From contig JAWWNJ010000048.1 in assembly GCA_037176885.1 (NCBI GenBank), forward strand, positions 1,513,733-1,577,732: a DNA stretch of 64,000 bases, given 5' to 3'. The notes under the pieces are model-generated. The model was not told the DNA's origin and did no database searches. It worked only from the letters and a program-made list of their open reading frames with translations. This document shows positions 1-11,639 of this stretch, in pieces (positions within the stretch are counted from its first letter, which is position 1; every line of letters begins with the position of its first letter). Both the position numbers and the translations under genes were made by a program. Origin of the DNA: Favolaschia claudopus (Eukaryota; Basidiomycota; Agaricomycetes; Agaricales; Mycenaceae).

Positions 1-1207
1 AAAGGTCTAGACGGAGTGGAGCAACCATATGATTTAGAGGATCTATATGGATGCCGGGGAGACACGTCGGAGCGGAACAGTGATACACATCCGCGGATGA
101 CCAAGATAGTGATTCAACCGTGAGATGGTCAGAATAGATGACTTTTCATGGACGGATCGTGACGATTCAGAGCGGCAGACGGCTGCTAGACCTACGTATA
201 CCCAATCCCAACTCAATTGTTTCTGTATCTTGACTCAGATTTGTTTACATCATGTATTTTCTTGGCATTAGTATAAAAGACCATGTATTTCTCGTCGTTT
301 GTCTAGTTCATCGCGCGCAGGTCATTGACGGCGTTGGTGTACTCAGGCAGGGACGTAGAGGCATTTAAATTGGAGTTATCTGCTTGCTAGTTTTTGTCTT
401 CATTAGGAACGATTTGTTGAAGTTCAGACAAGTGTGAATTAAGACTTAAGTTTCTAGAAGCGTTCACCCGCGGAAACTTTGGACTGTGGAGTTTTGTCGT
501 GGCATAGCCAACCCAGTAACCTTCCAAGGACTTGGCCCGTTTGAGCATTGCTCGCCCCCATTTACCAGTGTTGCGTTTGACTGGTCCACTTAACCCGCGG
601 ACTACTCAGAATCAGTTGAAGGGAAAGTGTGCTTAAGAGTGAACTAGTATCTCCCCAAGTTGAAGAGAGTAGACGATCTATCCGCGGACACATCGTGTTC
701 AGACTTGCCTGCACGTAACCTAACGGGATACGATTAGTGCCTTGGAGCTTGTGCTATATAAAGGAGTGTCAAACGTACCTGAGAGCTTGGAAGTTCAGGT
801 CTACAGTCGCAGTGGCACTGTAAGAAGTGTGTGTACGAGGCATTTCTAGCAATTGGCTGGTGTCTAATATATTCAATTCGCCCTGACTGTCGGAGTTCCT
901 CCCAGTCTTGTATCCTAAAAACCGATATACCTTGTTCATTGGAAAGTCCGCGGACGGATTTCCTCTAAACTATAGTCAGTAAAGAACTTGTTTTGCGTCA
1001 GTTCAGACCAGTAGACGAAGTTGAACTACATCTGGATTTCGGATTGGACCCCACGAACTCAATAGGAAGCACTTGGTGTATCTTGTTGAGACATATATAA
1101 GTGTTGGAGTGTTGTGTGTGTTGGTTGAGTTGTTTGTGTGTTTTGTAGTGGATTAGTCCATTGCGCACTTTGCATCTCATATCGATATATTCAAGTGCAG
1201 CGTTTCA
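1..1207 (+). repeat. 5' LTR of element A (3' part only)
   Basis: Position 1 corresponds to 63476 in the 3' LTR. The LTR ends in CA at 1207, directly before a PBS-like sequence. From the 3' copy (start TG at 62844) the full LTR would be about 1.84 kb, so roughly 630 bases lie left of the window. It has a TATA-like box near 755 and several CCGCGG motifs. No gene is seen in it. Confidence 0.9.
755..761 (+). promoter_or_regulatory. Probable TATA box of LTR A
   Basis: TATATAA lies in the context GTGCTATATAAAGGAGTGTC. The same block is kept, reversed, in the diverged solo LTR of this family near 36670, which suggests selection on it. Transcription would start some 30 bases downstream, within the LTR, giving an R region of up to about 420 bases. 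The start site is not shown by sequence. Confidence 0.55.
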
Positions 1208-1229
1208 TCTGGAGCCCACCGCGAGGGGT
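1208..1229 (+). other. Primer-binding site of element A
   Basis: Directly after the LTR end (TTTCA) and a TC spacer comes TGGAGCCCACCGCGAGG. TGG is the complement of a tRNA 3' CCA, and the following bases would pair with an acceptor stem and part of a T stem. The identical block follows the 5' LTR of element B at 8907, so both families appear to use the same tRNA. I did not identify which tRNA. Confidence 0.75.
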
Positions 1230-1293
1230 CCATTTGTCTCTTGGTTGTTGAAGCAAAAACAAGTTGCTATAGTTTGGGAGAGTCTAGAAGAAG

Positions 1294-3150
1294 GACTTTC
1301 CGGGAAAAGTTGAACCAGTCAACATTTCCGCCCCTCGAAAACGAAAGAGTTCGGGGAAGAGCAAGCACCAGCGTAGCCCGTCTCCATTAAATACCGGAGC
1401 AGGTTCAAGGAGTTTGCTAGAGCAAGCCAGGGTTGCATTACAAGAACCCGCTCAAGCGTCGACTTCAAGGAGCAGTCTTATACCAGAGACAGTAAATTGG
1501 GGATCCTCGGCGTCTGGCAGAAAACCCCGTACGACCAAAAACTCCAGTACCGGACGGTCGTATAGTTCATCTCCTGTTCGCAGAAGAAGAAGAGCGAGTT
1601 CCGCGGAGGAATTAGACTTGACAGAAGCGTTTCCTTTCCAAGGACAGGCTATCCCTTCGGACGGCGAGCAGTCTGATCATTTGGATCAGAACCTTGAGGC
1701 TATTTCGAACTCAGTAGCCAATCAAAACCCCCTACAACAAAACACTATGCCCCAGCATGACGAATTAGATAAGACCAAGATTCCTGACTTGTTTGGGAGA
1801 CATAACCTGAAGTTTGAAGATGACTCCGGGGATTTGCCCAAGTACTTGTCGGGGATTGAGGATCTGTTTGAAAAGCAGGGGAACATTAGTGATACAGCCA
1901 AAAAGTGGCTAGCGCAACACTATGCGAACAGTAAGATCCAGAAAGAGTGGACTGCGTTGTCGTCCTACAAAACTGGAACTTATGAAGATTGGAAGGCGGA
2001 TGTGATCAATTCGTATCCAGAAGTACGAGCAGTTGAGAAAGGCTCCCGCGCGGGATGGGCCTCCTGGCTTAAAGGCTGGAGGAATCGTCCTGTAAGACTT
2101 GGCGAAGAAAATAAGTTGTCGACTTTTATTCGCGAGTTCCGCGGACGCGCAGGAACCATGAACCAAGATAGGGAATGGTTATCTCAGAGAGAGTTGGCGA
2201 GAGATTTTCTGGAGGGTATTCACCCTACGTTCAGAGATGATCTCCGTTCAATTATCATAACCAAGTCTCCCACGGAGTTGGGTTCCTACCAGCGTGCTAA
2301 AAAGGAGTTTGAGACTGCAAATCCAGGCAAGGTGTTTAAAGCACCACAAACGCACCAGGATGATTTGTACGAGTGGACGGACTTCGAGGATATTTTGACG
2401 ACTCTTATGAAGAATAACGACTCAATATTCTTTGGAGACACATCCGACGGAAGACGGAAAGCGACAGTGTTGTATGGCGCAGAAGAGGATGAAGGCGAGA
2501 AGTTGAAAGCTCGTCTTGATAGACTGGAGAAAGAGACTCAGGTGAGTCAAGAGCGCATCTCTAAGGATGTAAAGGACAATGTCGAACAAGCACTTGCTGG
2601 ACATCTGGATAAGTTCACCGCGGACCAGAAACAGATTATGTCCAAAATGCATGAAGCTTTGGAGAAAGGCACGTCCAACAATCCGGGGAGGTCTGGCGAT
2701 AGATCTGATTATAGAAGTCATAACACTGGTGACAAGCGTCCTAGAAGGGATGAGTGTTACTACTGTTGGGAGCTATATCATTATATTGGCAACTGCAAGG
2801 AGCGAGCGACGGACCTAGCGGGTGGAATTCTTTCCCTCTCCAAGGATGGAGAACTTCAGACCTTCGATGGGAAAAATATTCCTATTGAACCACGCAATAA
2901 AAGTCCGATGACCAAAGCGCGCGACTATTACAGTCACCGAAATAATAGCTTCCTGCATGAGGATCATTTTGCTGTTTTCTTTACGTCGGCTGGTTCTACC
3001 GCGGCAGACGCAGAGCAAAGTTCAACTCCGCGGGAGTCTCCTGGGAACACGGGAAAGTCCGCGCAGGATGAACAAATTGCTAGGCTCGAAAACAACCTTG
3101 GGGAACTTAGGCAACTAATTCTTCAAGGAGGACGGGATTTTACCCGGTGA
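1294..3150 (+). CDS. gag: Gag of element A
   Basis: Structural Gag protein, which would assemble the cytoplasmic particle and bind element RNA. The frame is open from 1294, just after TAG, to TGA at 3148-3150. The first in-frame ATG is only at 1747, so the first ~150 codons need a non-AUG start or a spliced leader. The capsid-like helical region spans about 1790-2400, a coiled coil about 2490-2680, and a CCHC zinc knuckle (C-x2-C-x4-H-x4-C) lies at 2755-2796. A GGATTTT heptamer at 3135-3141 sits just before the stop, and pro lies in the -1 frame. Intact, without internal stops. B carries a homologous but broken gag. Confidence 0.85.
   Translation, partial: DFPGKVEPVNISAPRKRKSSGKSKHQRSPSPLNTGAGSRSLLEQARVALQEPAQASTSRSSLIPETVNWGSSASGRKPRTTKNSSTGRSYSSSPVRRRRRASSAEELDLTEAFPFQGQAIPSDGEQSDHLDQNLEAISNSVANQNPLQQNTMPQHDELDKTKIPDLFGRHNLKFEDDSGDLPKYLSGIEDLFEKQGNISDTAKKWLAQHYANSKIQKEWTALSSYKTGTYEDWKADVINSYPEVRAVEKGSRAGWASWLKGWRNRPVRLGEENKLSTFIREFRGRAGTMNQDREWLSQRELARDFLEGIHPTFRDDLRSIIITKSPTELGSYQRAKKEFETANPGKVFKAPQTHQDDLYEWTDFEDILTTLMKNNDSIFFGDTSDGRRKATVLYGAEEDEGEKLKARLDRLEKETQVSQERISKDVKDNVEQALAGHLDKFTADQKQIMSKMHEALEKGTSNNPGRSGDRSDYRSHNTGDKRPRRDECYYCWELYHYIGNCKERATDLAGGILSLSKDGELQTFDGKNIPIEPRNKSPMTKARDYYSHRNNSFLHEDHFAVFFTSAGSTAADAEQSSTPRESPGNTGKSAQDEQIARLENNLGELRQLILQGGRDFTR
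3135..3141 (+). promoter_or_regulatory. Putative -1 frameshift site, gag/pro (A)
   Basis: In the gag frame this reads G GAT TTT, six bases before the TGA. The protease frame is -1 to gag and is open from here to 3281. The same heptamer recurs at the pro/pol junction (4469). It resembles the G GAU UUA slip site of known retroviral pro-pol shifts. An in-frame TGA at 3282 then separates this open stretch from the ATG at 3297, which is unexplained. Confidence 0.5.
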
Positions 3151-3296
3151 GGGAGACCCGATCACGGAAGGCTCCTGAGGAACCAAAGACGAAAGACCGT
3201 GAAGAAAATGATAAAAATACAAAAAAACAGTCAGACGAGCGTTCGAGTGGAAAGAAGTCCAAGAAGCCTGAGCTCGAGAATTGAGTTGAAGTTGTA

Positions 3297-4499
3297 ATGG
3301 AGAGAAGGAATCCCCCGCGGAGACCTAGAGTTACTGTGGAGGAGGTCAGCGACTCCGAGGACGAGTCAGCGGATAAGAAAAAGGCGACAGAGAAGGAACT
3401 TCCCTTCAAAGATGTTAAGCCTCTTTCTGACCCCGCGCCTCGACCTGCACTACCCAGGAAACCCAATGATGAGCAACCTGCTAAGCCAGGACCAGTTGAA
3501 CGAAAGCCTCGAGCGCCGCGGGACACGCAGCGTAAAGATGCAGCTACGGCAGAAATTGTCAAGAGCATTCGTGATACTGTAATTCCAGTGAAGTTGGGGG
3601 CTCTCTTGGATAGTAATGACAACCTTTGTCGTACACTAGAAGGTGGTAGCAAGAGGAAAAATAGGAGTCGGTTCTTGAAAACAACTTCAGGCGAGATTAT
3701 TCCAGCTAGGGTCCAGAATTTTATGGTTCAACGAGTCTCTGAAGAATCTGAGGGGAGCTCCGCGGACGAAGATGAAGGACTAGAAGTTAATGTGCGGGAA
3801 GAAGAAACGTCTTGTGTGACGGTTGACGAGTCAGGAGCGACTGTCTCAGTGTTATACTTTGACACCTACCCAGAGTTAGTTACCTCCGGGGACGGGGACC
3901 TTCCGCAAGGAAGTGTGATCTGTGGTGACCCAGTATTGCAGTACTTTGAGTCGTTACCAGCTGGAAAAGAACCTAGGAAGGTGAAGGTTCCTTCAGTGCC
4001 TTCCGCGGTGAATTCTGGAGGACTCCGGTGTGTTCGCCCAACCATAAACGGAAAATATGTGGAAGCCATTACAGATAGTGGGTCACAAATCGTGTCCATG
4101 AATGCCACTCTTGCAGAAGAGCTTGGTCTGAAATGGGATCCTAAAATTGTTTGTGATATGGTGGCCGCCAACAACCAAACTCAGACAACCATGGGGTTGG
4201 CGAAAAATGTGCCGTTCAATTTCAATGGGATTGTGATGTACCTTCAGGTGCACATACTACCAAGCGTTCCCTATGAGGTACTTCTAGGGAGGCCTTTTGA
4301 AATTTTGGCGGAGACAGTTTTCGCAAGCAAAAAGTCCGGCGAAGTCGAGGTTACAATTACAGATCCGTATACAGGACGCACTAGTACTTTTCCTACAGTG
4401 CCCCGCGGACGTAAATTTAATCGAGACACTGGAAAATCTGAACCACCTGAACCTGCTAAAGCCAAACAGGATTTTCAGAGGTCTTCGAGGAACTCGTAG
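3297..4499 (+). CDS. Aspartic protease region of element A (pro)
   Basis: Retropepsin-like domain that would process Gag and Pol. The N-terminal ~200 residues are charged and low complexity. The protease core is around residues 245-350, with the active-site triad D-S-G at 4074-4082 in the context ITDSGSQIVSM, and a later hydrophobic strand ending VLLGRPFEI, typical of retroviral-type proteases. Lies in the -1 frame relative to gag, and pol lies in the -1 frame relative to it, so three frames are used in succession. First ATG is at 3297; the frame upstream is open back to 3285 and, past one TGA, into gag. Confidence 0.8.
   Translation: MERRNPPRRPRVTVEEVSDSEDESADKKKATEKELPFKDVKPLSDPAPRPALPRKPNDEQPAKPGPVERKPRAPRDTQRKDAATAEIVKSIRDTVIPVKLGALLDSNDNLCRTLEGGSKRKNRSRFLKTTSGEIIPARVQNFMVQRVSEESEGSSADEDEGLEVNVREEETSCVTVDESGATVSVLYFDTYPELVTSGDGDLPQGSVICGDPVLQYFESLPAGKEPRKVKVPSVPSAVNSGGLRCVRPTINGKYVEAITDSGSQIVSMNATLAEELGLKWDPKIVCDMVAANNQTQTTMGLAKNVPFNFNGIVMYLQVHILPSVPYEVLLGRPFEILAETVFASKKSGEVEVTITDPYTGRTSTFPTVPRGRKFNRDTGKSEPPEPAKAKQDFQRSSRNS
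4469..4475 (+). promoter_or_regulatory. Putative -1 frameshift site, pro/pol (A)
   Basis: In the pro frame this reads G GAT TTT CAG. The pol frame is -1 and has no ATG near its start; it is open across this point, so translation into pol most simply requires a slip here. Element B has the canonical A AAT TTT at the homologous place (35857). The sequence further on could fold, but I did not model this. Confidence 0.6.
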
Positions 4500-7094
4500 A
4501 GGGGGGAGAAGCCACTGTAGCGTTTGAGTTGGATGAGCAGGGGCAGTTGATTTGCATTGGTTATGGATTTCCTAAGTCGGGTGATGTTGTGACGCAGGCA
4601 GACCGTCAAATGGCGTATTTGATGGCCTCTCAGCAGAGTTTTAGTGGAGATAAGGACGCTTCTGTTCTGTTGAACCAGTACGCTGGAATAATGGAAAAAG
4701 ACAAGGGAATGGATATTTTCTTGTTTAAAGAGGACGGTCCGCCGAGTAAGCCGAAGAAGCGGTCGAAAAAGTTGAACCGTGGAAAGAAGAAGAATGCCAA
4801 ACGTAAGGCTAAGCGCGCGGAGGCGGCTCTTCTGACGGCGGAGTCAACAAATGTTGCAGTAGGTGGTGCCGAGGAGCCGATTGATCCGGTCCGCGGACTA
4901 CCGCCTAAGAATGTGGTTCACTTAGATTTGCCTGTACCTGATACACCCAGGCAGCAGTTCGTAATGGAGCAGCTTGACCCCAAGCCTGAACCAGAGCGGG
5001 TGTTTGCTAACAAGTACAAGCCCGTGGCAGACAAAGTGAGGCCCATTTTAGGTCGAGTTGATGAGAAGTTTAGGATAGTGCGGAATATCACTGGTGATCC
5101 GCTGAAGGACATGCCGACGATCAGTCCGCATCCTCCAGAGTTTGCACCTACTGGGAGATATACCGCGGAGCGGAAGGAAGTGTTCGACAAGACTCATGAC
5201 AATGGCTTCTTATTGCCAGAAGAAATGAAATTGTTGAACCACTTCATGATGGAGCATAATCAGCACTTTGCTTGGGAGGAAGACGAGCGCGGACAATTCA
5301 AACATGAATTCTTTCCGCCCGTGGACATGCCTGTGGCGCCTCATACGCCGTGGGTCTGCTCGCAAATTCCAATTCCCCCCGGACATTTCGATGAGTTCTG
5401 TCGCATCATTAAAGCTAAGATTGATGCCGGCGTGTATGAACCTTCGAACTCGTCTTACAGATCGCCGATTTTTGCTGTCATCAAGAAGGATGGAAAATCT
5501 TTACGGATTGTACATTCGTTGGAAAGACTTAATGAAGTAACCATTCAACACTCTGGAGTGCCCCCGGGTACTGAGAAACTGGCAGAACATTTTGCTGGCA
5601 GAGCTTGTGGTGCTGCATTGGACATGTTCGTTGGATATGATAACAGGGATCTCGCAGAATCCTCCAGGGATTATACTACGTTCCAGACGCCGTTTGGTGC
5701 ACTGAGGCTAGTTAAATTACCCATGGGTTGGACAAATTCTGTTCCTATCTTTCATGATGATGTTACCTATGTCTTGAGAGATGAGATTCCGCATGTTACA
5801 ATACCTTACATAGACGACGTACCGGTCCGCGGAGGTCCAACGAGGTATGAGACGGGAGATGGAGATTGGGAACAGATTCCAGAAAACTCCGGCATTCGCC
5901 GATTTGTGTGGGAACATGTTCAAAATTTGAACCGTATTGTTACTCGCATGAATTATGCTGGTGGAACGTTCTCAGGAAAGAAGTTGGTGCTCTGCGCTGA
6001 TGAGTTTGAGGTGGTAGGACATTTATGTTCGTACCGCGGACGTCTGCCGGATCCCAAAAGGATTGATGTGATAAACAATTGGGGCCCCTGCGATACTTTT
6101 ACGCAAGTAAAGGCATACTTGGGTACTGTTGGAGTCTTGAGGAGTTTTATTGAAGGGTACGGTGACATAGTCGCACCTATCAATGATCTTACCAAGAAAG
6201 ACATCGTCTTTAAGTGGACCGCGGAGTGTGATGAGGCGCAGGCAAGGATTAGGCAGAGGTTGAAGGATTGCCCCGCGCTCAAGCCTTTGAGATACGATTG
6301 GCTTTCAGATATAGTATTACAAGTGGATACGTCTTGGCGAGCTATTGGTATAATTATATACCAGCTTGATCCAGACGACCCTAAGAAGAAGTACTATGCG
6401 CGGTTTGCGAGTATAACGCTGGGGAAAACTGAGGCAAACTACTCACAACCCAAACGTGAATTGTATGGGATGATGAGAGCTCTTGAAGCCATGTACTACT
6501 GGATTTTCGGAGCAAGGAAGCTTGTGGTTGAAACCGATGCGTTGTACATCAAGGGCATGTTGAAAAATCCTGGAATGGGTCCAAATGCTACAATAAACCG
6601 TTGGATTGAGAAAATTCTCATGTTCCATTTTAAGTTAAAGCATGTTCCTGGTGAAAGGTTCGCCCCCGATGGATTGTCAAGGAGAGATCCTTTCCCCGGG
6701 GATGAACAGTTCAAAAACTCCGAGGAGGGCTATGATCAGAATGAGCCTCCCGAGGACCATGAAGATGTTGTAACGGACGGGCAACAGCCCTTGGAATTTG
6801 AAGAGTTTAAGCACCTTATTGATAAAAGGGGTGGTTACCTTCTGATGAAGCCTGAAGCGTTGAGTGTTGAAGATTTCGCGGAGGAGTGTATGCTCGCTGC
6901 GTCCGCGGAGGCAGACATCGCAAAGGCAAGGCAAGCGGCCTATGAAACGGATGGAAAATCAGTTCCAGAGTATATTTTAATGATGGAACCATTAATTCCT
7001 GACTTAGAATTGAAGTGGAACAAAGATAAGCGTGAACCGTATGATGAAGAGCATCGCACGGAGTGGATGAAAAAGAGAGACGCAAAGTTACCGT
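4469..7094 (+). CDS. pol: Pol of element A, part 1: reverse transcriptase and RNase H
   Basis: Copies element RNA into DNA. The frame is entered without an ATG from pro. RT spans about 5330-6060: the motif-A Asp lies in the ALDMFVGYD stretch near 5620, and the catalytic YIDD is at 5807-5818. A connection and RNase H region follows (about 6270-6680), with Asp in LQVDTSW, Glu in KRELYG, Asp in VETDALY and the closing DGLSR. The linker to integrase is acidic. The frame runs into element B at 7095 and only reads a few foreign codons to 7117; it resumes in phase at 53674. No frameshift is seen in this part. Confidence 0.9.
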
Positions 7095-8906
7095 TGATAG
7101 GGCCGCCCAGCGGCTAGGCATGAAATGCCCGGAATTTATCGATTTTCGGGACCTATCAGCGGGAGAAGTGAGGCTAGGATACTAGAAGATATGCCCGTCC
7201 TCGCGGGCAGTATCTTATTGCTGTGGATAGCCGACAAGCTGGTGGGACACCAACGGGTAGCAGCGGCTTAGCGACGTTTCCCTAAACATGGGTGCGAGAC
7301 TCTGCCGCTGACTATTTCTAAACTGCCGGGCCAAGAGGCTTAGTGGGAAACTACTATCTCAAGGTGCTGGAGGCGACTAAGAGGAACTACCAACCTCCCT
7401 GAGGTTAGGCGCTCACCCGCCGACCAACATGAAGAAGATCTAGCGGGGGACCATACTGAGTTCAACTTCGAACTCAGGACGGCCACCACTCTACCGACGA
7501 ACAGGATCACCGGCATGCTCTAAACGAGCACGCCGGCTGATTACGGACAGCCGGGACTTAACCGACTGCCAGCGGGAGCACCTCGGAGCCAGCGGCTATC
7601 CAGCCAACAGCTCTGTCAGATTGATGAGAAGGACATGGCGAGTTGCCGGGGGTATTTCCCGCTGATTGCGGACAACCCGAACGGCGAGTGGCGAGCCGCT
7701 AACGCGACTCGGCTCTCCCTATTTTCCCTGGGACTTAGACTGTTCTGAAGATAGAAGACGAGACGAACTTGACCGCTGTCGAGCCGTTGACTAACTACTC
7801 AGCGGGAAGCCCTTTCGACTTCAACTCGACCAGCGGCAAGACCATATTATGAAGGAAGAATTTCGTGTCCCCTCCCGGGGACATGGCAACCAGCACGCCA
7901 TTGCACTGCAATAAGGCGCAATACCCACCCGCCCGCATGGACTTTCTCCGGGAGGCAGTCTTTTCACTCACGACTCGCAATCCTGAACATACCATTGGTT
8001 CCCAGCGGGCGCGGCATCACTCTTGGACGCTCTCTCATCATGATTTTATTTGGTTGTTTCTGCTCTCGCTGCATGTATTTAATCTCCCGGTGTACTTTTT
8101 GTTACTCAGTCAATTACCTACCCGTAGACGAGGGCAGTTTGTAGCGGACTCTAGAATTCGAATTGAACTTTGAAAGAGACTAGACTTGATATCTGAGAGA
8201 GACTCGAGTGATACGGAAAGACTTGTGGCATACCGAGCCGCCAGAACTTTGAGAGCCCCGCCAGCCTTTGAGCCCGAGCCCTCCTGAAATACGAAGCCCC
8301 GTTTCTCGCCGTTCCGCGGTATAACCAAGACCCCCGTTCGTGCTTGATTCCGCGCCGTCGACGCCCCGTGTGCCAGCCGTTCCGCGGTATAACCAAGACC
8401 CCCGTTCGAGCTCGCCGCCGCGTAGTGGTGTAACTGCCCGGGTCACTGTTAGTGTCCGCGCCATCGACATAAGAGCCCCGCTTCTCGCCAGAGCCGCGCC
8501 GGTCGTATAAGAACCCCGTCCCGCTGAGCCGCGCCTTCTGCCCGCCGGTTGTCATCCAGAAAGCTTCTTGCCGGTTGACGATCCACTACCGGGCGACGCT
8601 TTTCTATTGGCACGGAGACCCTCCCCGCTAGACTCAGAATTTCTCATTTCGAAGTCTCAGAAAGAGTGACTCTTCGCTTCTCCCGCTGCGAATCGTTTTG
8701 CCCGCTACGTTCTCGCTAGACAATCTAGTAGTTCGTCCCGTTCAAACGTAGCGACCTTGATCGATTGAAGCTTGCACAAGTATTCTGAGGGACGATACGT
8801 GCTCCCGCCACCCCGAACACACACACACACACACGTCGTATTGGATTAGATTTTGTGATTTTATATTTCGGTATATTTCACGCCTACACCTACACGCACC
8901 GTTTCA
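7095..8906 (+). repeat. 5' LTR of element B
   Basis: 1812 bp, TGATAGGG to GTTTCA. It is repeated at 51859-53669 with about seven substitutions and three one-base indels seen by eye. It contains a (CA)n run near 8818 and several AGCGGG motifs, and is bounded by the duplicated CCGT and by the PBS at 8907. No gene is present; short open frames are chance. Confidence 0.93.
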
Positions 8907-8928
8907 TCTGGAGCCCACCGCGAGGGGT
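8907..8928 (+). other. Primer-binding site of element B
   Basis: TC followed by TGGAGCCCACCGCGAGG, directly after the LTR end. It is identical to the PBS of element A, although the adjoining LTRs are otherwise different. Confidence 0.75.
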
Positions 8929-9062
8929 GACAGATTATTTGTGTCAAGTCGAAAGAAATCACTTGTGGACGCTGCTCTAAACTAGCACGAACCATCCGCC
9001 GGTTGACTCGAGAATAGAATATACACCCGCCCGTTGAGCCGATAGCTCCAGGCCCGCTATAG

Positions 9063-9287
9063 AAGATTTTGCCATTTAGTTTCGGAAGAGACGTGGCTTC
9101 AGAAGGACGATCCGCTAGAGCACCACCACCAAAACCTCGGTCGACCAACACTAGCCTACGCGCCGCTGCCGCTGCTCTCGATCTCGAGACTGACGATCCT
9201 TCCCGCCCGCCTGTTGCTCTTGCCCGGGAACTCTATTCTCTGCGCGGACGAACCCAAGCTCACGCTTATCGTACCCGCCAAACCCAG
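9063..9287 (+). pseudogene. gag: Gag of element B, N-terminal fragment
   Basis: Open frame after TAG at about 9060, with no ATG (the first candidate codon is TTG at 9069). As in element A the frame opens right after a TAG-AAG sequence. The product is Ala/Arg-rich and low complexity, as expected for a Gag N-terminus. It is cut at 9287 by transposon D; the duplicated AACCCAG (9281-9287 and 32910-32916) and in-phase continuation at 32917 show the two pieces are one gene. Confidence 0.7.
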
Positions 9288-9324
9288 CAACAGTAGAAGT
9301 AACATAAACACTTACCTGCAGGCC

Positions 9325-10253
9325 TGTAAGGGCAACAGCTGCCAGGGCCTGAGGCCCGAGGTACTCAAGAGTCCAACAAGCACTGGGCAGAGGGAGAATC
9401 CTTAGAGGACTAGCTACAACAAGAGGAAGAGTGTCTACTCACCTGGGCAGAGGGAGAATCCTTAGAGAACAGAGTAAGGAGTCTCCATGCCCAGGCGTCA
9501 CAGTAAAAGGGCGCGTGACGCGTGACTTCTCACGGGGCGTGGGAACTATGTAGTAGCACAGCATCTATGATGTGATATCAATGATCAGATGATCCAACAG
9601 TAGCAGGGAGCCAGGGATATGCCCAGAAGGGGGAGGATCACAATACTGGTCCAGAGACCGTAGACCGACGAAGGCCCGGAGGTACCCTGTGGTCCGGGGA
9701 GCGTGGGAAACCGAAGCCGGAGTCCGGAGGGCCGGAGCTCGGGGCCCGGAGGGTCGGAGGACCGGAGGAATAGAGCCCAGGGAACCCGGGAAGGACGCTA
9801 GAGCCAGGGCGAGACAGCGGAGCATCGAGGCTTGGGCGACGGAACCGCTGGGGCTTGGCCCAGGTCCGGGGGAGCGTGGGAAGCCGGGCCGGGGTCCGGG
9901 GGACCGGAGCCGGAAGGCCGGAGGTCCGGACGACCAGAGCTCGGAGTACCAGAGCTCTCGGAGGGCTAGAAGTCTGACCGGAAGACCAGTAGGGAACCGG
10001 GTTGCGCTGAGCACTAGCTGTAGGAGCGCAGGGTCGACAGGAGTCTGTCGAGGAGGGGAACAGGGGCATACTGTACATAAGGACAGCATGTGGCATGGGC
10101 CTCTACGACAGTAGGCCATGCACAGGGAACGGGGGGTCGGAAGGAGGAAGATGTGACGAAGGGGGAAGTCTGGAGGGAGTAGCGTTCCCAAGAAGGCTGG
10201 AGTGATGCAAGGAATAGCGGAGCGGGTCGGGGAAGCGGGGGATTCCCCTGACA
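9325..10253. repeat. LTR of element C, left copy
   Basis: 929 bp, TG to CA, rich in CCGGAG-type motifs between about 9680 and 9960. Identical by eye to 12998-13926. Confidence 0.92.
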
Positions 10254-11264
10254 TCAGCCCCACTTCAGAATGTGGCGACCCGACACATCCAAAGCAGAGT
10301 GCGCAGAGCAAACAGGAAAAAATACACAGCCCCGCTTCACGCTTTGCGACGACCCGGCGCGAAGTGACATAAAAGGGAGGGTGGGCGGGGGAAAAAAGGT
10401 CATGCCTCCCTTGCCCATGCGTCTCCATCATGCACTTTTCGACCGTTGGGCTACGGTCGGTGCTTTGCCTTGTACACTGCATCCCAGATGCCCAAGTCTT
10501 CAGCATGACCCTCAAGGAGTAGGCAGACATGTCCTGTCCTGCCACTCCTTGAGATTGTACAGGTCAGTGCCTAGGCTTGTACATCCTCTCAGCTGTCCAA
10601 TCCTGCAGCAGTCCACTGACCCGCAGAGTGTGGCCAGTAGTCGCTACGCTCCTACTGTACTCTCTGCGCAGGGGGGGAGAGTAACAGGCATGGAGCTCCA
10701 AATGTCGCTCCTGTAGGAGGAAGCTCCCTCTTTCGCTTCCTCAGCTCTACCCCTTCCAGCCCACCTTCACAGTGTGGCGCCTCGACACACACATCCGGTG
10801 GGGCCCAACGGCCCCAGCGGAAAAAAAAATTGGATGTGGTCACAGGGTACACTGGGAGGTTGTATGAGGGCTGGAGGTATCCGCCGTGTCGTTTAGGGTG
10901 GCAGAGCATGCTGCACTGCGTGTAGCAGACAGCAGCACCTAGTGGTGCAACGACACGGGGATAGAACCAAACCAACCGCCTTTCTGCTGCTAGCCAAGGT
11001 GTTACAAGCCAATCAACGGGATTGGCCATCACATGGTCAACTCAAGGCCCCAGTTCCCACCGGGGCTCGTAGAGAACGTAGCCAGACGGATATAGGCCCA
11101 TGGAAACACAACGTAGGGGGTGGCAGCAGGATGGCGAGGAAGGGTTGGTGGTTCAGGAGAGCGCGAAGAATCGACGCCGTGCCCGATGCCTAATAGAGCG
11201 GAGGCCAGAAGACGCTCCTAATGTTGCGGCATCGTGCACAAGGCTACCTTGATAACCATGGCTG

Positions 11265-11545
11265 CGCTGGGTATTCCAAGACACCGCAGGTCGAGGACAC
11301 AAAAGCTAGCTCGACCATCACACATGCACCGTGACTAGAGGTGTGCGGAGGCATAACGTAGGGTAGCAGCGCGAACAACATGGCAGGGCAAGGTACCTCG
11401 TCGACATGACATCCAGCCAAATATACCAAGACGCCGCAAGCCGACTTTTAAAGGCCGGCCATCACGCATGCACCATGACTAGAGGTGTGCGGAGGCGTAA
11501 CGTAGGATAGTGGCGTGAGTGGCAGGCCGAGTCAACGGGAGGAGG
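11265..11545. repeat. Degenerate tandem duplication inside element C
   Basis: A ~150-bp unit containing ATGCACC..TGACTAGAGGTGTGCGG and CGTAACGTAGG occurs at about 11265-11400 and again at 11425-11545. It lies in the non-coding interior of C; function unknown. Confidence 0.65.
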
Positions 11546-11639
11546 GGGGAGGACAAATGTGGTGGACGTAAGAGACCCATTGGTAACCCAATGCAGAGCG
11601 TGGTGGAAGAAGGACTAGGAGCGGCTGGTGGAGGGGGGC

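Noticed and set aside
8818..8836. (CA)n microsatellite as an independent feature
   Set aside because: Present in both LTRs of B at the same place, so simply part of the LTR.
9565..10545. 326-codon open frame on the minus strand in the left LTR of C, repeated in part in the right LTR
   Set aside because: GC-rich repetitive LTR sequence open on both strands, with no domain and no codon signature; not a gene.
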